From Phycisphaeraceae bacterium (GTDB taxonomy: Bacteria > Planctomycetota > Phycisphaerae > Phycisphaerales > Phycisphaeraceae), in contig PUMS01000492.1 in the NCBI GenBank assembly GCA_003551485.1, forward strand, positions 1 to 25,489: 25,489 nucleotides of DNA, in the 5' to 3' direction. A program made the translations under genes and the position numbers. Each line of letters begins with the position of its first letter. Position 1 is the first letter of the stretch. Of this stretch, positions 7,091 to 14,364 are shown piece by piece. The notes below the pieces were generated by a model, which saw only the letters and a list, made by a program, of their open reading frames with translations, did not search any database and was not told the DNA's origin.

Positions 7091-8767
7091 ATGCCCACGC
7101 ATCTCGATCCGCGGCCGTCATTGCCGTCATTGCCGCATTGGCCCCGCATCCTGGCCCTGACCGCCGCCCTGCTGCTGCTCACCGCCGCCGCGCCCGCCGC
7201 GGCCGGGGTGGAAAGCCAGGTCCGCGACGCCATCGCCGGACTGGGCCAGACGCGGTCATCGGTGTACATCTACGACATCACCGCCGGGCGCGAGCTGGCC
7301 GCCATCAACGCCGATGAGGCCCTCATTCCCGCAAGCAACATGAAGCTGCTGACCAGTGCCGCTGCGCTGGACATGCTCGGGGCCGACTTCCGCTTCCACA
7401 CCCGGCTGCTGCTGGACAGGGGCGAGGGTGAGACGGCGGTGATCGTCCGCGGCGACGGCGACCCGGCCTTCTGCGACCGCTCGCTGATGCGCGAGCACGG
7501 CCTGAGCATCGAGAAGGTGCTCGACACCTGGGCCAAGGCGGTGCGGCGGCGGGACATCGAGCGGATCGACCGGCTGCTGGTCGATGACCGCATCTTCGAC
7601 CGCCAGTTCACGCACCCATCCTGGTCAACCGACAACATCCACCGCCGCTCCTGGGCGCAGGTGGCGGGCTTGAACTTCTACAACAACACCCTCGACGCGC
7701 TCGCCCAGCCGGGCGAGCGCGGCGGGGGCCCGAGCTTCGAGGGCTACCCCCATCCGCCCCACATCACCACCAGCAACCAGGCCAGTACCGGCAACAGCGA
7801 CATGTTCTGGATGCAGCGCCTGTCCGAAAGCAACCACCTGACTTTCCGCGGCAGCATCCGCACGCCCCAGCGCGCCCCCTTCGAGGTCACGGTCCACGAC
7901 CCGCCGCTGATCTTTGCCCACCTGTTCGCCCAGCGGCTTCGTGAAGAGGGTATCGCAGTGAAGGCCGTCGGCCGGCCCGAGGCGGGCGAGCGCTTCGAGG
8001 ATGAGCGGCTGATCGGCCAGTACTTCACCACGCTGCCGCTGGTGCTTCAGCGCTGCAACAGCGACTCGCAGAACGTCTTCGCCGAGGCCCTGCTCAAGCG
8101 CATCGGCCACCACTTCACCGGCGAGCCGGGAAGCTGGGACAACGGCGCTGCGGCGATGCGGCACTTTCTTCAGCAGCGCCTGGGCACCTCCGCCGCGGTC
8201 GTCCGCATCGCCGATGGCTCAGGCCTGTCGCGCGACAACGCCGTCACCGCCCGGACCATGGTCCGCCTGTTGACCGAGATGCACCGCCAGGACCGCCGGC
8301 GCGCCCGCGAGCTGCTGGGGCAGGGCCAGCGCCCGCAGATGCTCTACCGCGCCACCCTCGCCATCGGCGGCCGCGACGGCACCCTCCGGCGCAACTTCCA
8401 GAGCCCCATGCAGGGCCACGTCTTTGCCAAGACCGGCTACCTGCGCGGCGTGACCACCCTCTCGGGCTACCTGGTCATCAACCCCGACCTGCCCGACTCC
8501 ACCGCCGATCTGAGCGATGCCGACCTGGCCGCCTGGAGCCCCAACGAGCACGTGCTCGCCTTCTCGCTGCTTTTCAACAACTACCGCCCCCCCCAGACCC
8601 ACGCCGACCTTCGCCGCCTCCAGGAACGGATCGTGCAACTGCTGGCCCGCTCGATCCGCCTCGCCCCCGCCGACCAGGCCGAAGACGACCCCCTCGCCGG
8701 CAACGGCGCTGCGCCCCAGCCCATCGGCCACCACCACACCACCGCCCCCGACCGCGCCGACCCCTGA
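7091..8767 (+). CDS. dacB: D-alanyl-D-alanine carboxypeptidase/endopeptidase, PBP4 family
   Basis: This peptidase S13 enzyme trims peptidoglycan peptides (DD-carboxypeptidase and DD-endopeptidase activity) in the periplasm. All three active-site motifs are visible in the 558-residue product: SNMK with the nucleophilic S82 and K85, SQN (S326-N328, in NSDSQNVFAEALLK), and KTG at 447-449. The first 36 or so residues form a signal peptide (LALTAALLLLTAAAPAAAG). Length exceeds E. coli PBP4 by about 80 residues, mainly through a hydrophilic, His-rich C-terminal tail and some inserts. The ATG at 7091 follows GAGG with eight bases between. The gene lies after the glycosyltransferase and converges with the unknown gene ending at 9055. 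Whether it is a true PBP4 orthologue or another S13 member is not settled. Confidence 0.92.
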   Translation: MPTHLDPRPSLPSLPHWPRILALTAALLLLTAAAPAAAGVESQVRDAIAGLGQTRSSVYIYDITAGRELAAINADEALIPASNMKLLTSAAALDMLGADFRFHTRLLLDRGEGETAVIVRGDGDPAFCDRSLMREHGLSIEKVLDTWAKAVRRRDIERIDRLLVDDRIFDRQFTHPSWSTDNIHRRSWAQVAGLNFYNNTLDALAQPGERGGGPSFEGYPHPPHITTSNQASTGNSDMFWMQRLSESNHLTFRGSIRTPQRAPFEVTVHDPPLIFAHLFAQRLREEGIAVKAVGRPEAGERFEDERLIGQYFTTLPLVLQRCNSDSQNVFAEALLKRIGHHFTGEPGSWDNGAAAMRHFLQQRLGTSAAVVRIADGSGLSRDNAVTARTMVRLLTEMHRQDRRRARELLGQGQRPQMLYRATLAIGGRDGTLRRNFQSPMQGHVFAKTGYLRGVTTLSGYLVINPDLPDSTADLSDADLAAWSPNEHVLAFSLLFNNYRPPQTHADLRRLQERIVQLLARSIRLAPADQAEDDPLAGNGAAPQPIGHHHTTAPDRADP

Positions 8768-8804
8768 TCCGGCCGATCCGGGCGGGCCAAGCGGGCGGAC
8801 GGTC

Positions 8805-8882
8805 CTGTTGGCTTGCCCATCAGCGTCAATGCCCTGCGTGCAAGGCACTCGCGGGCAAGCTGCCGGTGGCAGGCGGTGCCCG
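8805..8882. repeat. Degenerate palindromic repeat between convergent genes
   Basis: TTGGCTTGCCCATCAGC (from about 8809) and CGGGCAAGCTGCCGGTGGCA (8851-8870) are partly complementary arms (GCTTGCCC against GGGCAAGC). The right arm resembles the GGACAAGCCACCGGTGGCACC arm of the perfect element at 22465-22540. It is probably a diverged member of that palindromic family and may act as a hairpin between the two converging genes. Confidence 0.45.
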
Positions 8883-9054
8883 TCCAGTTGCGGCAGGACC
8901 GTCACCATCGGGTACCTGTTCTCGAGAAACACCGCCTGGCCGGTCCGATCCTCGGCCCGTTCCCGTGTGCGGAAGTGGCCTGAATGGCCCATCATGGCAC
9001 ATTCCCTGGGATCGCGGCCTCTGGTCGATGGCATCCGCCCCGGCGCCGGCCGCG

Positions 9055-10797
9055 CTAGGGCCGGGGGTGGGGTGTCATCGGCGCTTCGAGCGCCAGGGGC
9101 GTCTTGATGGCCCAGATCACGGCGACACGGTTCTCGGTGGCGGCCACGGTCAGCTCCAGGGGCGCCTGAGCAGGCGGCTGCTGGTCCTCGAGCAGTTCGA
9201 GTGCGAACGGTTGCCAGCAGGGGCGCTGCTCCGTGCCGGGGTTGAAGCGGACCGGTTGATCCGACCACCACACCGCATCGAGCACCACGCGGTCTCCCAG
9301 CGCCTGTACCTGCCACCGCGGTGACCGCCCCAACATGGCAGGGCCATCTGCGGGCAGGTGGATGACCGCCCGCCATGGTGGGGCACTGAGGCAGTAACGG
9401 CTGGCATCGAGTGGTGTCGCGGTGGCATCGACGGAGACATCCTCGCCGATCAGCTCCAACCGCAGCCGCAGGTCGCGGGCATCGAACGAGCCATCGGCCG
9501 GCCGGTCCAGGTGCAGGTGGAAGTCGCCACCGTCGCACAGAAGGGTGACCAGCCCCAGCACCCTGTTGCAGTGCTGGGCGCAGCGCAGGTAGCCGCTGGC
9601 GAAATCCTCACCGTCCTTGAGCAGACGCACGCGCAGGACCGCGGCCGGGTCTGCTGCGGTGTTGAAATAGCCGATCAGCGGCCGGCGCTGGTTCCACAGT
9701 TCGCCGCGATCGGCGCTGGCGAGCGTTGAGGCCGGCCCCAGCCAGGTCGTGGTGGTGATGGCGGCGCGGCCGTGGCCATCGCCGCCATAACGGTGGCGGT
9801 GTTCCTGCTGAGGTGGATCGAGCCGGGCGAAACGCCGGGTAAACTGCTCGGGACAGGGCCGCGGCTCGATGCCGGTCTCCAGCAGGCTGTAGGTGGGGCC
9901 GCCACAGCGCGGGTGGACCGGCAGGGGCGCGGGCAGGCGGTCGTTGAGCCAGGACACCGTTGCCGGCAGCAGGCGATCGCAATAGGCCCGCGCGTGCGGC
10001 CCGGCCCATTGCTGCGTGGGCGGGTGGAAGTGCTCGGCGATGGCGCGCCATGCGAGCTGTCGCAGGCCTTCAGCCGCCTCCCGCACGGCCCGGTCATCGC
10101 TGAGCTGAAGCGCGCGCTCGGCTTCGAGCACGGTGACGATCGTGTAGGTGGGGCTGTTGTACTCGCTGAACCCGCCGGTGCGCGATGCATGGTCAAAAAC
10201 GCGTTGGAGCCGCCTTCGCCCGTAGGCCAGCAATCGCGACTCGTCGAGCAACTCGCCCGCCAGGGCGGTGACCACCGCGCCCATCACGGCGATGTTCGTG
10301 TAGCCGGGTTGCACGTTGCGTCGGAAGATGGCCCACGCCGCGTGGCCGAGAGCTTTGCGCATCGCCTGCTTGAGCCCGGATTCAAGCGAGTCGGCCTGGG
10401 CCTTAAGCATCAGCGCCAGGCGGGCGCCGCAGAAGTCGGCCCAGTTCCAGTCCGGCGGCGCCATCGACGCAACGGGCTCTTCCAGGTAATAGGGCCAGAT
10501 GCCATAGGTCGGCTCGCAGGGGTCGGTCACCTGCAGGCTCAGCACGCGGGCGATGATCCGCTGCGCCCGGGCAATCCGCTCATCCCCGCCGCGCTGAAGC
10601 AGCAGGATCGCATAGTCCAGGGAGGCACGCACCTCGTGAGCCGATCGACCCACGGCCAGGGTCGAGTGGTAGTTTCGGCGCTCCAGCCGGGTGCACAGCA
10701 TTTCGTGCTCGGCGCTGAACTGTGCTTCGAGCTGATCGACAATGGCGTCGATGCCGGGCCGGACCGGATGACTTTCAGCGCCGGGGGTGGTGCTCAT
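9055..10797 (-). CDS. Conserved protein of unknown function, probable alpha/alpha-toroid fold
   Basis: The 580-residue product lacks a signal peptide and appears cytoplasmic. The first 300 residues are helical, with the phrases YGIWPYYLEEP, PPDWNWADFCG, YTNIAVMG and GFSEYNSPTYTIV. Such Trp/Tyr-rich turns resemble proteins of (alpha/alpha)6-toroid type, as in heparinase- or lyase-like families, but I know of no assigned activity. The C-terminal 250 residues look like beta-strands (VLRVRLLKDGEDF, FHLHLDRP, RWQVQALGDRVVLDAVWW), consistent with a beta-sandwich after a toroid, a layout used by polysaccharide lyases. The ATG at 10795-10797 is chosen because AGGTGA lies five bases upstream; an ATG five codons earlier has no such site. 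A carbohydrate-related role is only inference. Confidence 0.75.
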   Translation of the reverse strand: MSTTPGAESHPVRPGIDAIVDQLEAQFSAEHEMLCTRLERRNYHSTLAVGRSAHEVRASLDYAILLLQRGGDERIARAQRIIARVLSLQVTDPCEPTYGIWPYYLEEPVASMAPPDWNWADFCGARLALMLKAQADSLESGLKQAMRKALGHAAWAIFRRNVQPGYTNIAVMGAVVTALAGELLDESRLLAYGRRRLQRVFDHASRTGGFSEYNSPTYTIVTVLEAERALQLSDDRAVREAAEGLRQLAWRAIAEHFHPPTQQWAGPHARAYCDRLLPATVSWLNDRLPAPLPVHPRCGGPTYSLLETGIEPRPCPEQFTRRFARLDPPQQEHRHRYGGDGHGRAAITTTTWLGPASTLASADRGELWNQRRPLIGYFNTAADPAAVLRVRLLKDGEDFASGYLRCAQHCNRVLGLVTLLCDGGDFHLHLDRPADGSFDARDLRLRLELIGEDVSVDATATPLDASRYCLSAPPWRAVIHLPADGPAMLGRSPRWQVQALGDRVVLDAVWWSDQPVRFNPGTEQRPCWQPFALELLEDQQPPAQAPLELTVAATENRVAVIWAIKTPLALEAPMTPHPRP

Positions 10798-10901
10798 GCT
10801 TCTCACCTTCATTCGAAGAGGAGGCCACGGGGCCGACCTCGCCGCGGGAAACAGGGGACATACCTCTTGCCTCCCTGGCTTACCAACGTTACGCCACCAC
10901 C

Positions 10902-11144
10902 ATGCCGCACACCACCCGCGCTTCGGTCGGCGAGTTCTGTTAACAAGTCATCAACCTTGGCAACGCCCGTGCCGTCGCGTTCCACGAGGACGGCGACGAC
11001 CAAACCTTCCTCGATCTCGCCGCCACCACTTGCGAGCGGCTGCCCATGCGGGTGGCGGGTTTCTGCCTGATGCCCAACCCTCGTCAGTTGCGGCGGTTGC
11101 CGTTGACCTGCCGGTTGATCAGTCCGTCTTCGGTGAGCCTCTGA
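10902..11144 (+). pseudogene. REP-associated tyrosine transposase (RAYT) remnant
   Basis: Reading from ATG 10902 the frame gives MPHTTRASVGEFC, a TAA stop at 10941-10943, then QVINLGNARAVAFHEDG, DDQTFLDLAATTCERL and PMRVAGFCLMPN. This is the N-terminal part of the Y1/IS200-like REP-associated transposase family, whose members typically begin MPRxxRA and run through a VINRGNxR phrase to a YCLMPNHxH motif. Here the HUH metal site after MPN is lost (PRQL follows), the rest of the enzyme is missing, and the in-frame stop would abolish translation. The frame ends at TGA 11142, overlapping the 3' end of the DinB gene; similarity fades after about 11080. A dead gene with no activity expected. Confidence 0.8.
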
Positions 11145-11619
11145 GGATGCGCACGAGCTGGCGGATTGCCCTAAGGTGATAGGCGGCGTGCGGGATGGTG
11201 GCCATCGTGCCCCGCAGGAACATCTCGTCCGACCAGTCGCTGTGCCGCTCAATCGCCTGGTACAGCGTGTGGTACTGCCGGCGCAGCTCAGCCTGCAACC
11301 GCTTCCATTGCTCATCATCGACGGTCTGCACCGCCCAGCTCTGCTCCCAGCCCTGCTCGGGCACTTCGCCGCGAAAATACGTGTTGGCAAATGCCAGGCT
11401 CCAGCGCAGGTTCTCGGTGTGGGCGGCGATCGTGTTGCCGGCCTCGATGGCGGGTGTCGAGGCTTCCCTGGCCGTCAACTGAGCCAGCGTGCCAAAGAGG
11501 CCGGCGTTGGGATCGCCGTACGTGACGAACCAGGTCCATGCTTCGGCAGGGCCTTCATAGGCCTCGGCGAACAGGTCCAGCACGGCCTGGCGAAAGCGAT
11601 CAATGTTCATCGTGCTCAT
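11119..11619 (-). CDS. DinB-like four-helix metalloprotein
   Basis: The 166-residue product has the size and pattern of the DinB/YfiT superfamily: a four-helix bundle that usually binds a divalent metal through three histidines and in some members acts as a thiol transferase or S-transferase. Candidate ligands are H67 (AAHTENLRW), H144 and H148 (IPHAAYHLRAIRQL); the C-terminal HxxxH phrase is the most typical part. The start ATG at 11617-11619 is preceded by AGGGG at nine bases; an ATG ten codons upstream lacks a ribosome site. The substrate is unknown. The 3' end overlaps the fossil transposase frame on the other strand, so that insertion or its decay reaches the gene's edge. Confidence 0.8.
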   Translation of the reverse strand: MSTMNIDRFRQAVLDLFAEAYEGPAEAWTWFVTYGDPNAGLFGTLAQLTAREASTPAIEAGNTIAAHTENLRWSLAFANTYFRGEVPEQGWEQSWAVQTVDDEQWKRLQAELRRQYHTLYQAIERHSDWSDEMFLRGTMATIPHAAYHLRAIRQLVRILRGSPKTD

Positions 11620-11678
11620 ACCTGGCACCCCTGAAAACACCTTCTTCATGGTAACCGCTCGCGGGCGGCCATCGCGCA

Positions 11679-11739
11679 GGGTGAATAGAGCGAGACCCAT
11701 CGAGCGAGGGCTTCGACAGCGCTCCGCCCCAGACCCACC
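11679..11739 (+). repeat. 61-base dispersed repeat, copy A
   Basis: This copy and the one at 22337-22397 are the same length without gaps and agree at most positions. They share the 19-base core GGCTTCGACAGCGCTCCGC and, five bases further on, ACCCACC. The upstream 30 bases also align (GGGTGAATAG here against GGGTGGATAT there, both continuing GCGAGAC). Same orientation in both places. No coding sense is evident. Confidence 0.8.
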
Positions 11740-11882
11740 GCTCACGCTGGGCAGGTTGTCGCGCCGGTCCACGCACACCAGGCGCCGCGGGCCGGTCCAG
11801 TGACGGCCCAACCGGCGAAGGCAGGCCAACTCCTGCCAGCCCGGATTCGCCGCATCTGCATTTATAGCCATGTCGCACGTCG

Positions 11883-11914
11883 CGGGCACTTGCGGACAAG
11901 CCGCCAGTGGCGCC
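11883..11914. repeat. Palindromic-family arm (single)
   Basis: GGGCACTTGCGGACAAGCC followed by GCCAGTGGCGCCC matches one arm of the full inverted-repeat element at 22465-22540 (GCACTGGCGGACAAGCC, then ACCGGTGGCACC). Only one arm is clear here, so it is a solitary or half-deleted copy. Confidence 0.6.
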
Positions 11915-11942
11915 CGACGCCCGACCGACCGGCCCCCCGGAT

Positions 11943-11970
11943 TTGACAGGCGGCGGAAAACTCTTAATTT
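11943..11970 (+). promoter_or_regulatory. Candidate gap promoter with overlapping hairpin
   Basis: TTGACA (11943-11948) is a perfect -35 hexamer; the best -10 candidate is TAATTT (11965-11970) at 16-base spacing, which is weak. A perfect inverted repeat, GGCGGAAAA (11952-11960) and TTTTCCGCC (11974-11982), overlaps the spacer and start region and could be an operator. The nearest plus-strand gene is gap, about 320 bases on. Confidence 0.35.
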
Positions 11971-12295
11971 GGTTTTTCCGCCCGGTGGCCCTGTGCCCTG
12001 CCAGCCCCTGCGATGGCGGCGCCGTGGGTGCGGCGATCGGTTGGCAGGTTGCACGCGGGGAAAGGCCAGGCCCCCGGCCGCCTGCCCCGCGGTCCCCGCC
12101 ACCGGGGCGTCCTGCCCGCATGGGTGGACCTTCACCGCCGCGGCGGCGCCGGCAGGCGACAGCCGCCGATGCGCCCGGCCGCGGCGACTTCACGGCATCC
12201 GCCTGACTCCCCGACTTACCGACATTGCCCGCTTCCGCCGCGCGGCGGGCGCGGGGCACCGCGATCACCCAACCCCCTACTCGGAGACTTTCACC

Positions 12296-13321
12296 ATGGC
12301 CCTCAAGGTCGGCATCAACGGTTTCGGACGCATCGGACGCCTCGTGTTCCGCGCTGGGCTCGAGCACCAGGGCGATATCGAGTTCGTCGGCATCAATGAC
12401 CTGTTCCCGCCCGAGAGCCTGGCGTACCTGCTGCGCTACGACTCGGTCCACGGCCGCTTCCCCGGCACCGTCGAGGCCACGGACGAGGGCATCGTCGTCA
12501 ACGGCAAGCTCATCCCCACCACCGCCGAGCGCGACCCGGCCAGCCTCAAGTGGAGCGAGCTCGGGGCCGACTACGTCGTCGAGTCCACCGGCCTGTTCAC
12601 CGACCACGATAGCTGCGGCAAGCACGTCAAGGCCGGCGCCAGGCGGGCGATCATCTCCGCCCCGACCAAGACGCCCGAGCAGGTGCCCACCCTCGTCATG
12701 GGCGTCAACGAAGGCAGCTTCGACCCCGGCAAGCACACCGTGGTCTCCAACGCCTCCTGCACCACCAACTGCCTGGCGCCCATCGCCAAGGTGGTGCACG
12801 ATGAGTTCGGCATCGTCGAGGGTCTGATGACCACCGTCCACGCCGTCACCGCCACGCAGCCGACCCAGGATGGCCCCAGCCGCAAGGACCTTCGCGGCGG
12901 GCGCGCCGCCGGGGTCAACACCATCCCGGCCTCGACCGGCGCGGCCAAGGCCGTGGGCCTGGCCATCCCCGCCCTCCAGGGCAAGCTCACCGGCATGGCC
13001 TTCCGCATCCCCACGATCAACGTGTCCGTGGTCGATCTGACCGTCCGCACGGAGAAGAGCACCAGCTACAAGGACATCTGCGCGAAGATGAAGGCCGCCA
13101 GCGAGGGCGCGATGAAGGGCATCCTCGGCTACACCGAAGACCCCGTGGTCTCGACCGACTTCATCCACGATGCCCGCAGCAGCATCTTCGATGCCGACGC
13201 CGGCATCGAGCTCAACGGCAACTTCTTCAAGCTCGTGAGCTGGTACGACAACGAGTGGGGCTACTCCTGCCGCGTCATCGACCTGGCCCTGCACATGGCC
13301 AAGGCCGACGGCATCAAGTAA
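12296..13321 (+). CDS. gap: Glyceraldehyde-3-phosphate dehydrogenase, type I
   Basis: This cytoplasmic glycolytic enzyme oxidises and phosphorylates glyceraldehyde 3-phosphate to 1,3-bisphosphoglycerate with NAD+. The 341-residue product is full length. It has the Rossmann start VGINGFGRIGR (5-15), D35 in GIND as expected for NAD preference, the catalytic cysteine C155 in SNASCTTNCLAP, and the partner histidine H182 in TTVHAVTATQ. The C-terminal SWYDNEWGYSCRV is also present. The ATG at 12296 has GGAG nine bases upstream; the open frame continues far upstream but has no family similarity. No pgk or tpi adjoins, so the gene is a single transcription unit closed by the terminator at 13360-13390. 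Identification is firm. Confidence 0.98.
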   Translation: MALKVGINGFGRIGRLVFRAGLEHQGDIEFVGINDLFPPESLAYLLRYDSVHGRFPGTVEATDEGIVVNGKLIPTTAERDPASLKWSELGADYVVESTGLFTDHDSCGKHVKAGARRAIISAPTKTPEQVPTLVMGVNEGSFDPGKHTVVSNASCTTNCLAPIAKVVHDEFGIVEGLMTTVHAVTATQPTQDGPSRKDLRGGRAAGVNTIPASTGAAKAVGLAIPALQGKLTGMAFRIPTINVSVVDLTVRTEKSTSYKDICAKMKAASEGAMKGILGYTEDPVVSTDFIHDARSSIFDADAGIELNGNFFKLVSWYDNEWGYSCRVIDLALHMAKADGIK

Positions 13322-13359
13322 CACCCGTTCCGCCAACCCCTGCCACTTTTTCCCTCCCG

Positions 13360-13390
13360 AAGGCCGCCGCTGCCCACCGGCGGCCTTTTT
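13360..13390 (+). terminator. Rho-independent terminator of gap
   Basis: AAGGCCGCCG (13360-13369) pairs perfectly with CGGCGGCCTT (13378-13387) around an eight-base loop and runs into TTTTT (13386-13390), 39 bases after the gap stop. A strong, textbook terminator. Confidence 0.92.
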
Positions 13391-13444
13391 CATGCGCGGT
13401 GGTTCGGCGCGCGCTTCGACCGGCGAAGCTGCTCGAGCACCCGC

Positions 13445-13678
13445 TCAAACTCCTGCCACCGCGCTCACCCCCCACACCACGGCGGTGGTGAATGCCGCCA
13501 CGCTCGCACCCGTCACCAGCAGGGCCAGGCAGCAGCCGGCCTTGCGGCCGATCATGCGCTGGCGGCCGGCCCGGGTCAGCGGCACACCCATCTTCCGCGA
13601 CAGCCGCCCCTTCGCCGCCGACACTCCCGTCGCCCGCCGCCAGGACCAGGAAAACCCGTGCTTTCGCCGTGCTGCCAT
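13445..13678 (-). CDS. Small membrane protein, unknown function
   Basis: The 77-residue product begins MAARRKHGFSWSWRRATG, continues with a basic segment containing VSAAKGRLSRKMGVPLTRAGRQRMIGRKAG, and ends in one hydrophobic stretch (CCLALLVTGASVAAFTTAVVWGVSAVAGV) long enough to cross the membrane once. A strong ribosome site, GGAGGTG, lies six bases before the ATG at 13676-13678. The basic middle resembles short conserved hypothetical proteins I have a faint memory of, without function. Topology would place the basic part inside. It converges with gap, whose terminator lies between them, and diverges from gcvH. Confidence 0.65.
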   Translation of the reverse strand: MAARRKHGFSWSWRRATGVSAAKGRLSRKMGVPLTRAGRQRMIGRKAGCCLALLVTGASVAAFTTAVVWGVSAVAGV

Positions 13679-13854
13679 GAATGCACCTCCGGTTGCCGTC
13701 CCATGGTGGGGCCCCTGCAACGCCCGGGCCCTGTTCATCAATGGGGCATGATACCCCCATCCCGGGCCCACGACCGCCGGCCGCGGGCCTGCCCGATGCT
13801 CCATGCCCCCTTTCGCGGATCGTGGCTGTCCGCTCGTGTTCCCGCCCTGGGCCG

Positions 13855-13890
13855 GCCGCGCTGGTGGACAAGCCGCCGTGGCGGCCGCGC
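13855..13890. repeat. Palindromic-family arm upstream of gcvH
   Basis: CTGGTGGACAAGCCGCC (13861-13877) followed by GTGGCGGCC (13878-13886) matches the arm of the inverted repeat at 22465-22540. The flanks GGCCGCG and CGCGGCC type sequences make a partial palindrome. It lies immediately upstream of the candidate gcvH -35 box. Confidence 0.55.
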
Positions 13891-13897
13891 GGGGGCT

Positions 13898-13926
13898 TTG
13901 AGCGGAGGCCCCGGGGGACGTATGAT
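13898..13926 (+). promoter_or_regulatory. Candidate sigma70-type promoter for gcvH
   Basis: TTGAGC (13898-13903) and TATGAT (13921-13926) are separated by exactly 17 bases; the -10 matches five of six consensus positions. Transcription would begin near 13933, giving a short leader that includes the gcvH ribosome site. Confidence 0.6.
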
Positions 13927-13959
13927 CTGACCCGTAACGCCCCAACCGGAGATGCACAC

Positions 13960-14346
13960 ATGGCCGCCGCCCCAACCGATCGCCGATATTCGACCTCGCA
14001 CGAGTGGCACAAGCTCGAGGAAGATGGCCTGGTCAGCATCGGCCTGACCCAGTTCGCCGTCGATGAGCTGACCGACATTACCTACGTCGAGGTCAGCCAG
14101 GGTGAAGGCCCGGTCAAGGCCGGCGAGGCCATCGGCGAGGTCGAGTCGGTCAAGGCCACCAGTGACATTTACTGTGGGATCGATGGCACCCTCGTCGCCG
14201 TCAACGAGCGGCTGGCCGAGCACCCGGAACTGCTCAACGAAGACCCCTTCGCAGAGGGCTGGATCGTGAAGGTCAAGCCCGACGACCCCGCTCAGCTCGA
14301 TGCCCTGCTCAGTGCTGAGGACTACGAGAAGCAGTGCGCCGGCTGA
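13960..14346 (+). CDS. gcvH: Glycine cleavage system H protein
   Basis: GcvH is the lipoylated carrier of the glycine cleavage complex; its lipoyl arm moves the aminomethyl group between the P, T and L proteins, and in many bacteria it also takes part in lipoate delivery. The 128-residue product shows the standard pattern: RYSTSHEWHKLEEDGLVSIGLTQFAVDELTDITYVEV, then GEVESVKATSDIY with the lipoyl-accepting K65, then NEDPFAEGWIVKVKP. The ATG at 13960 has GGAG eight bases upstream. The gcvT and gcvP genes are not in the window, so this copy is separated from its complex partners. It is followed closely by the amidohydrolase-like gene. Confidence 0.97.
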   Translation: MAAAPTDRRYSTSHEWHKLEEDGLVSIGLTQFAVDELTDITYVEVSQGEGPVKAGEAIGEVESVKATSDIYCGIDGTLVAVNERLAEHPELLNEDPFAEGWIVKVKPDDPAQLDALLSAEDYEKQCAG

Positions 14347-14364
14347 CCGCCCCGCCCCCGCGCG

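Larger units (their letters stand above)
11620..12295. other. Long intergenic region upstream of gap
   Basis: About 680 bases without a recognised gene separate the DinB start from gap; the two genes diverge from here. It holds one copy of the 61-base repeat (11679-11739), a single arm of the palindromic family (11883-11914), a hairpin (11952-11982) and a candidate promoter (11943-11970). Downstream of the promoter lies a GC-rich stretch of about 300 bases that would be an unusually long leader for gap. Long frames on both strands here have repeat-like, Arg/Pro-rich translations and are not called. Confidence 0.6.

Noticed and set aside
5617..7269. 550-codon open frame antisense to the glycosyltransferase
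   Set aside because: It spans two real genes and a repeat, and its translation has no recognisable domain.
9772..11070. 432-codon plus-strand frame
   Set aside because: Antisense to the unknown conserved gene; only its last part overlaps the RAYT fossil and in another frame.
11600..13393. 597-codon open frame antisense to gap
   Set aside because: It lies opposite an unmistakable GAPDH and runs into repeat DNA; low-complexity translation.
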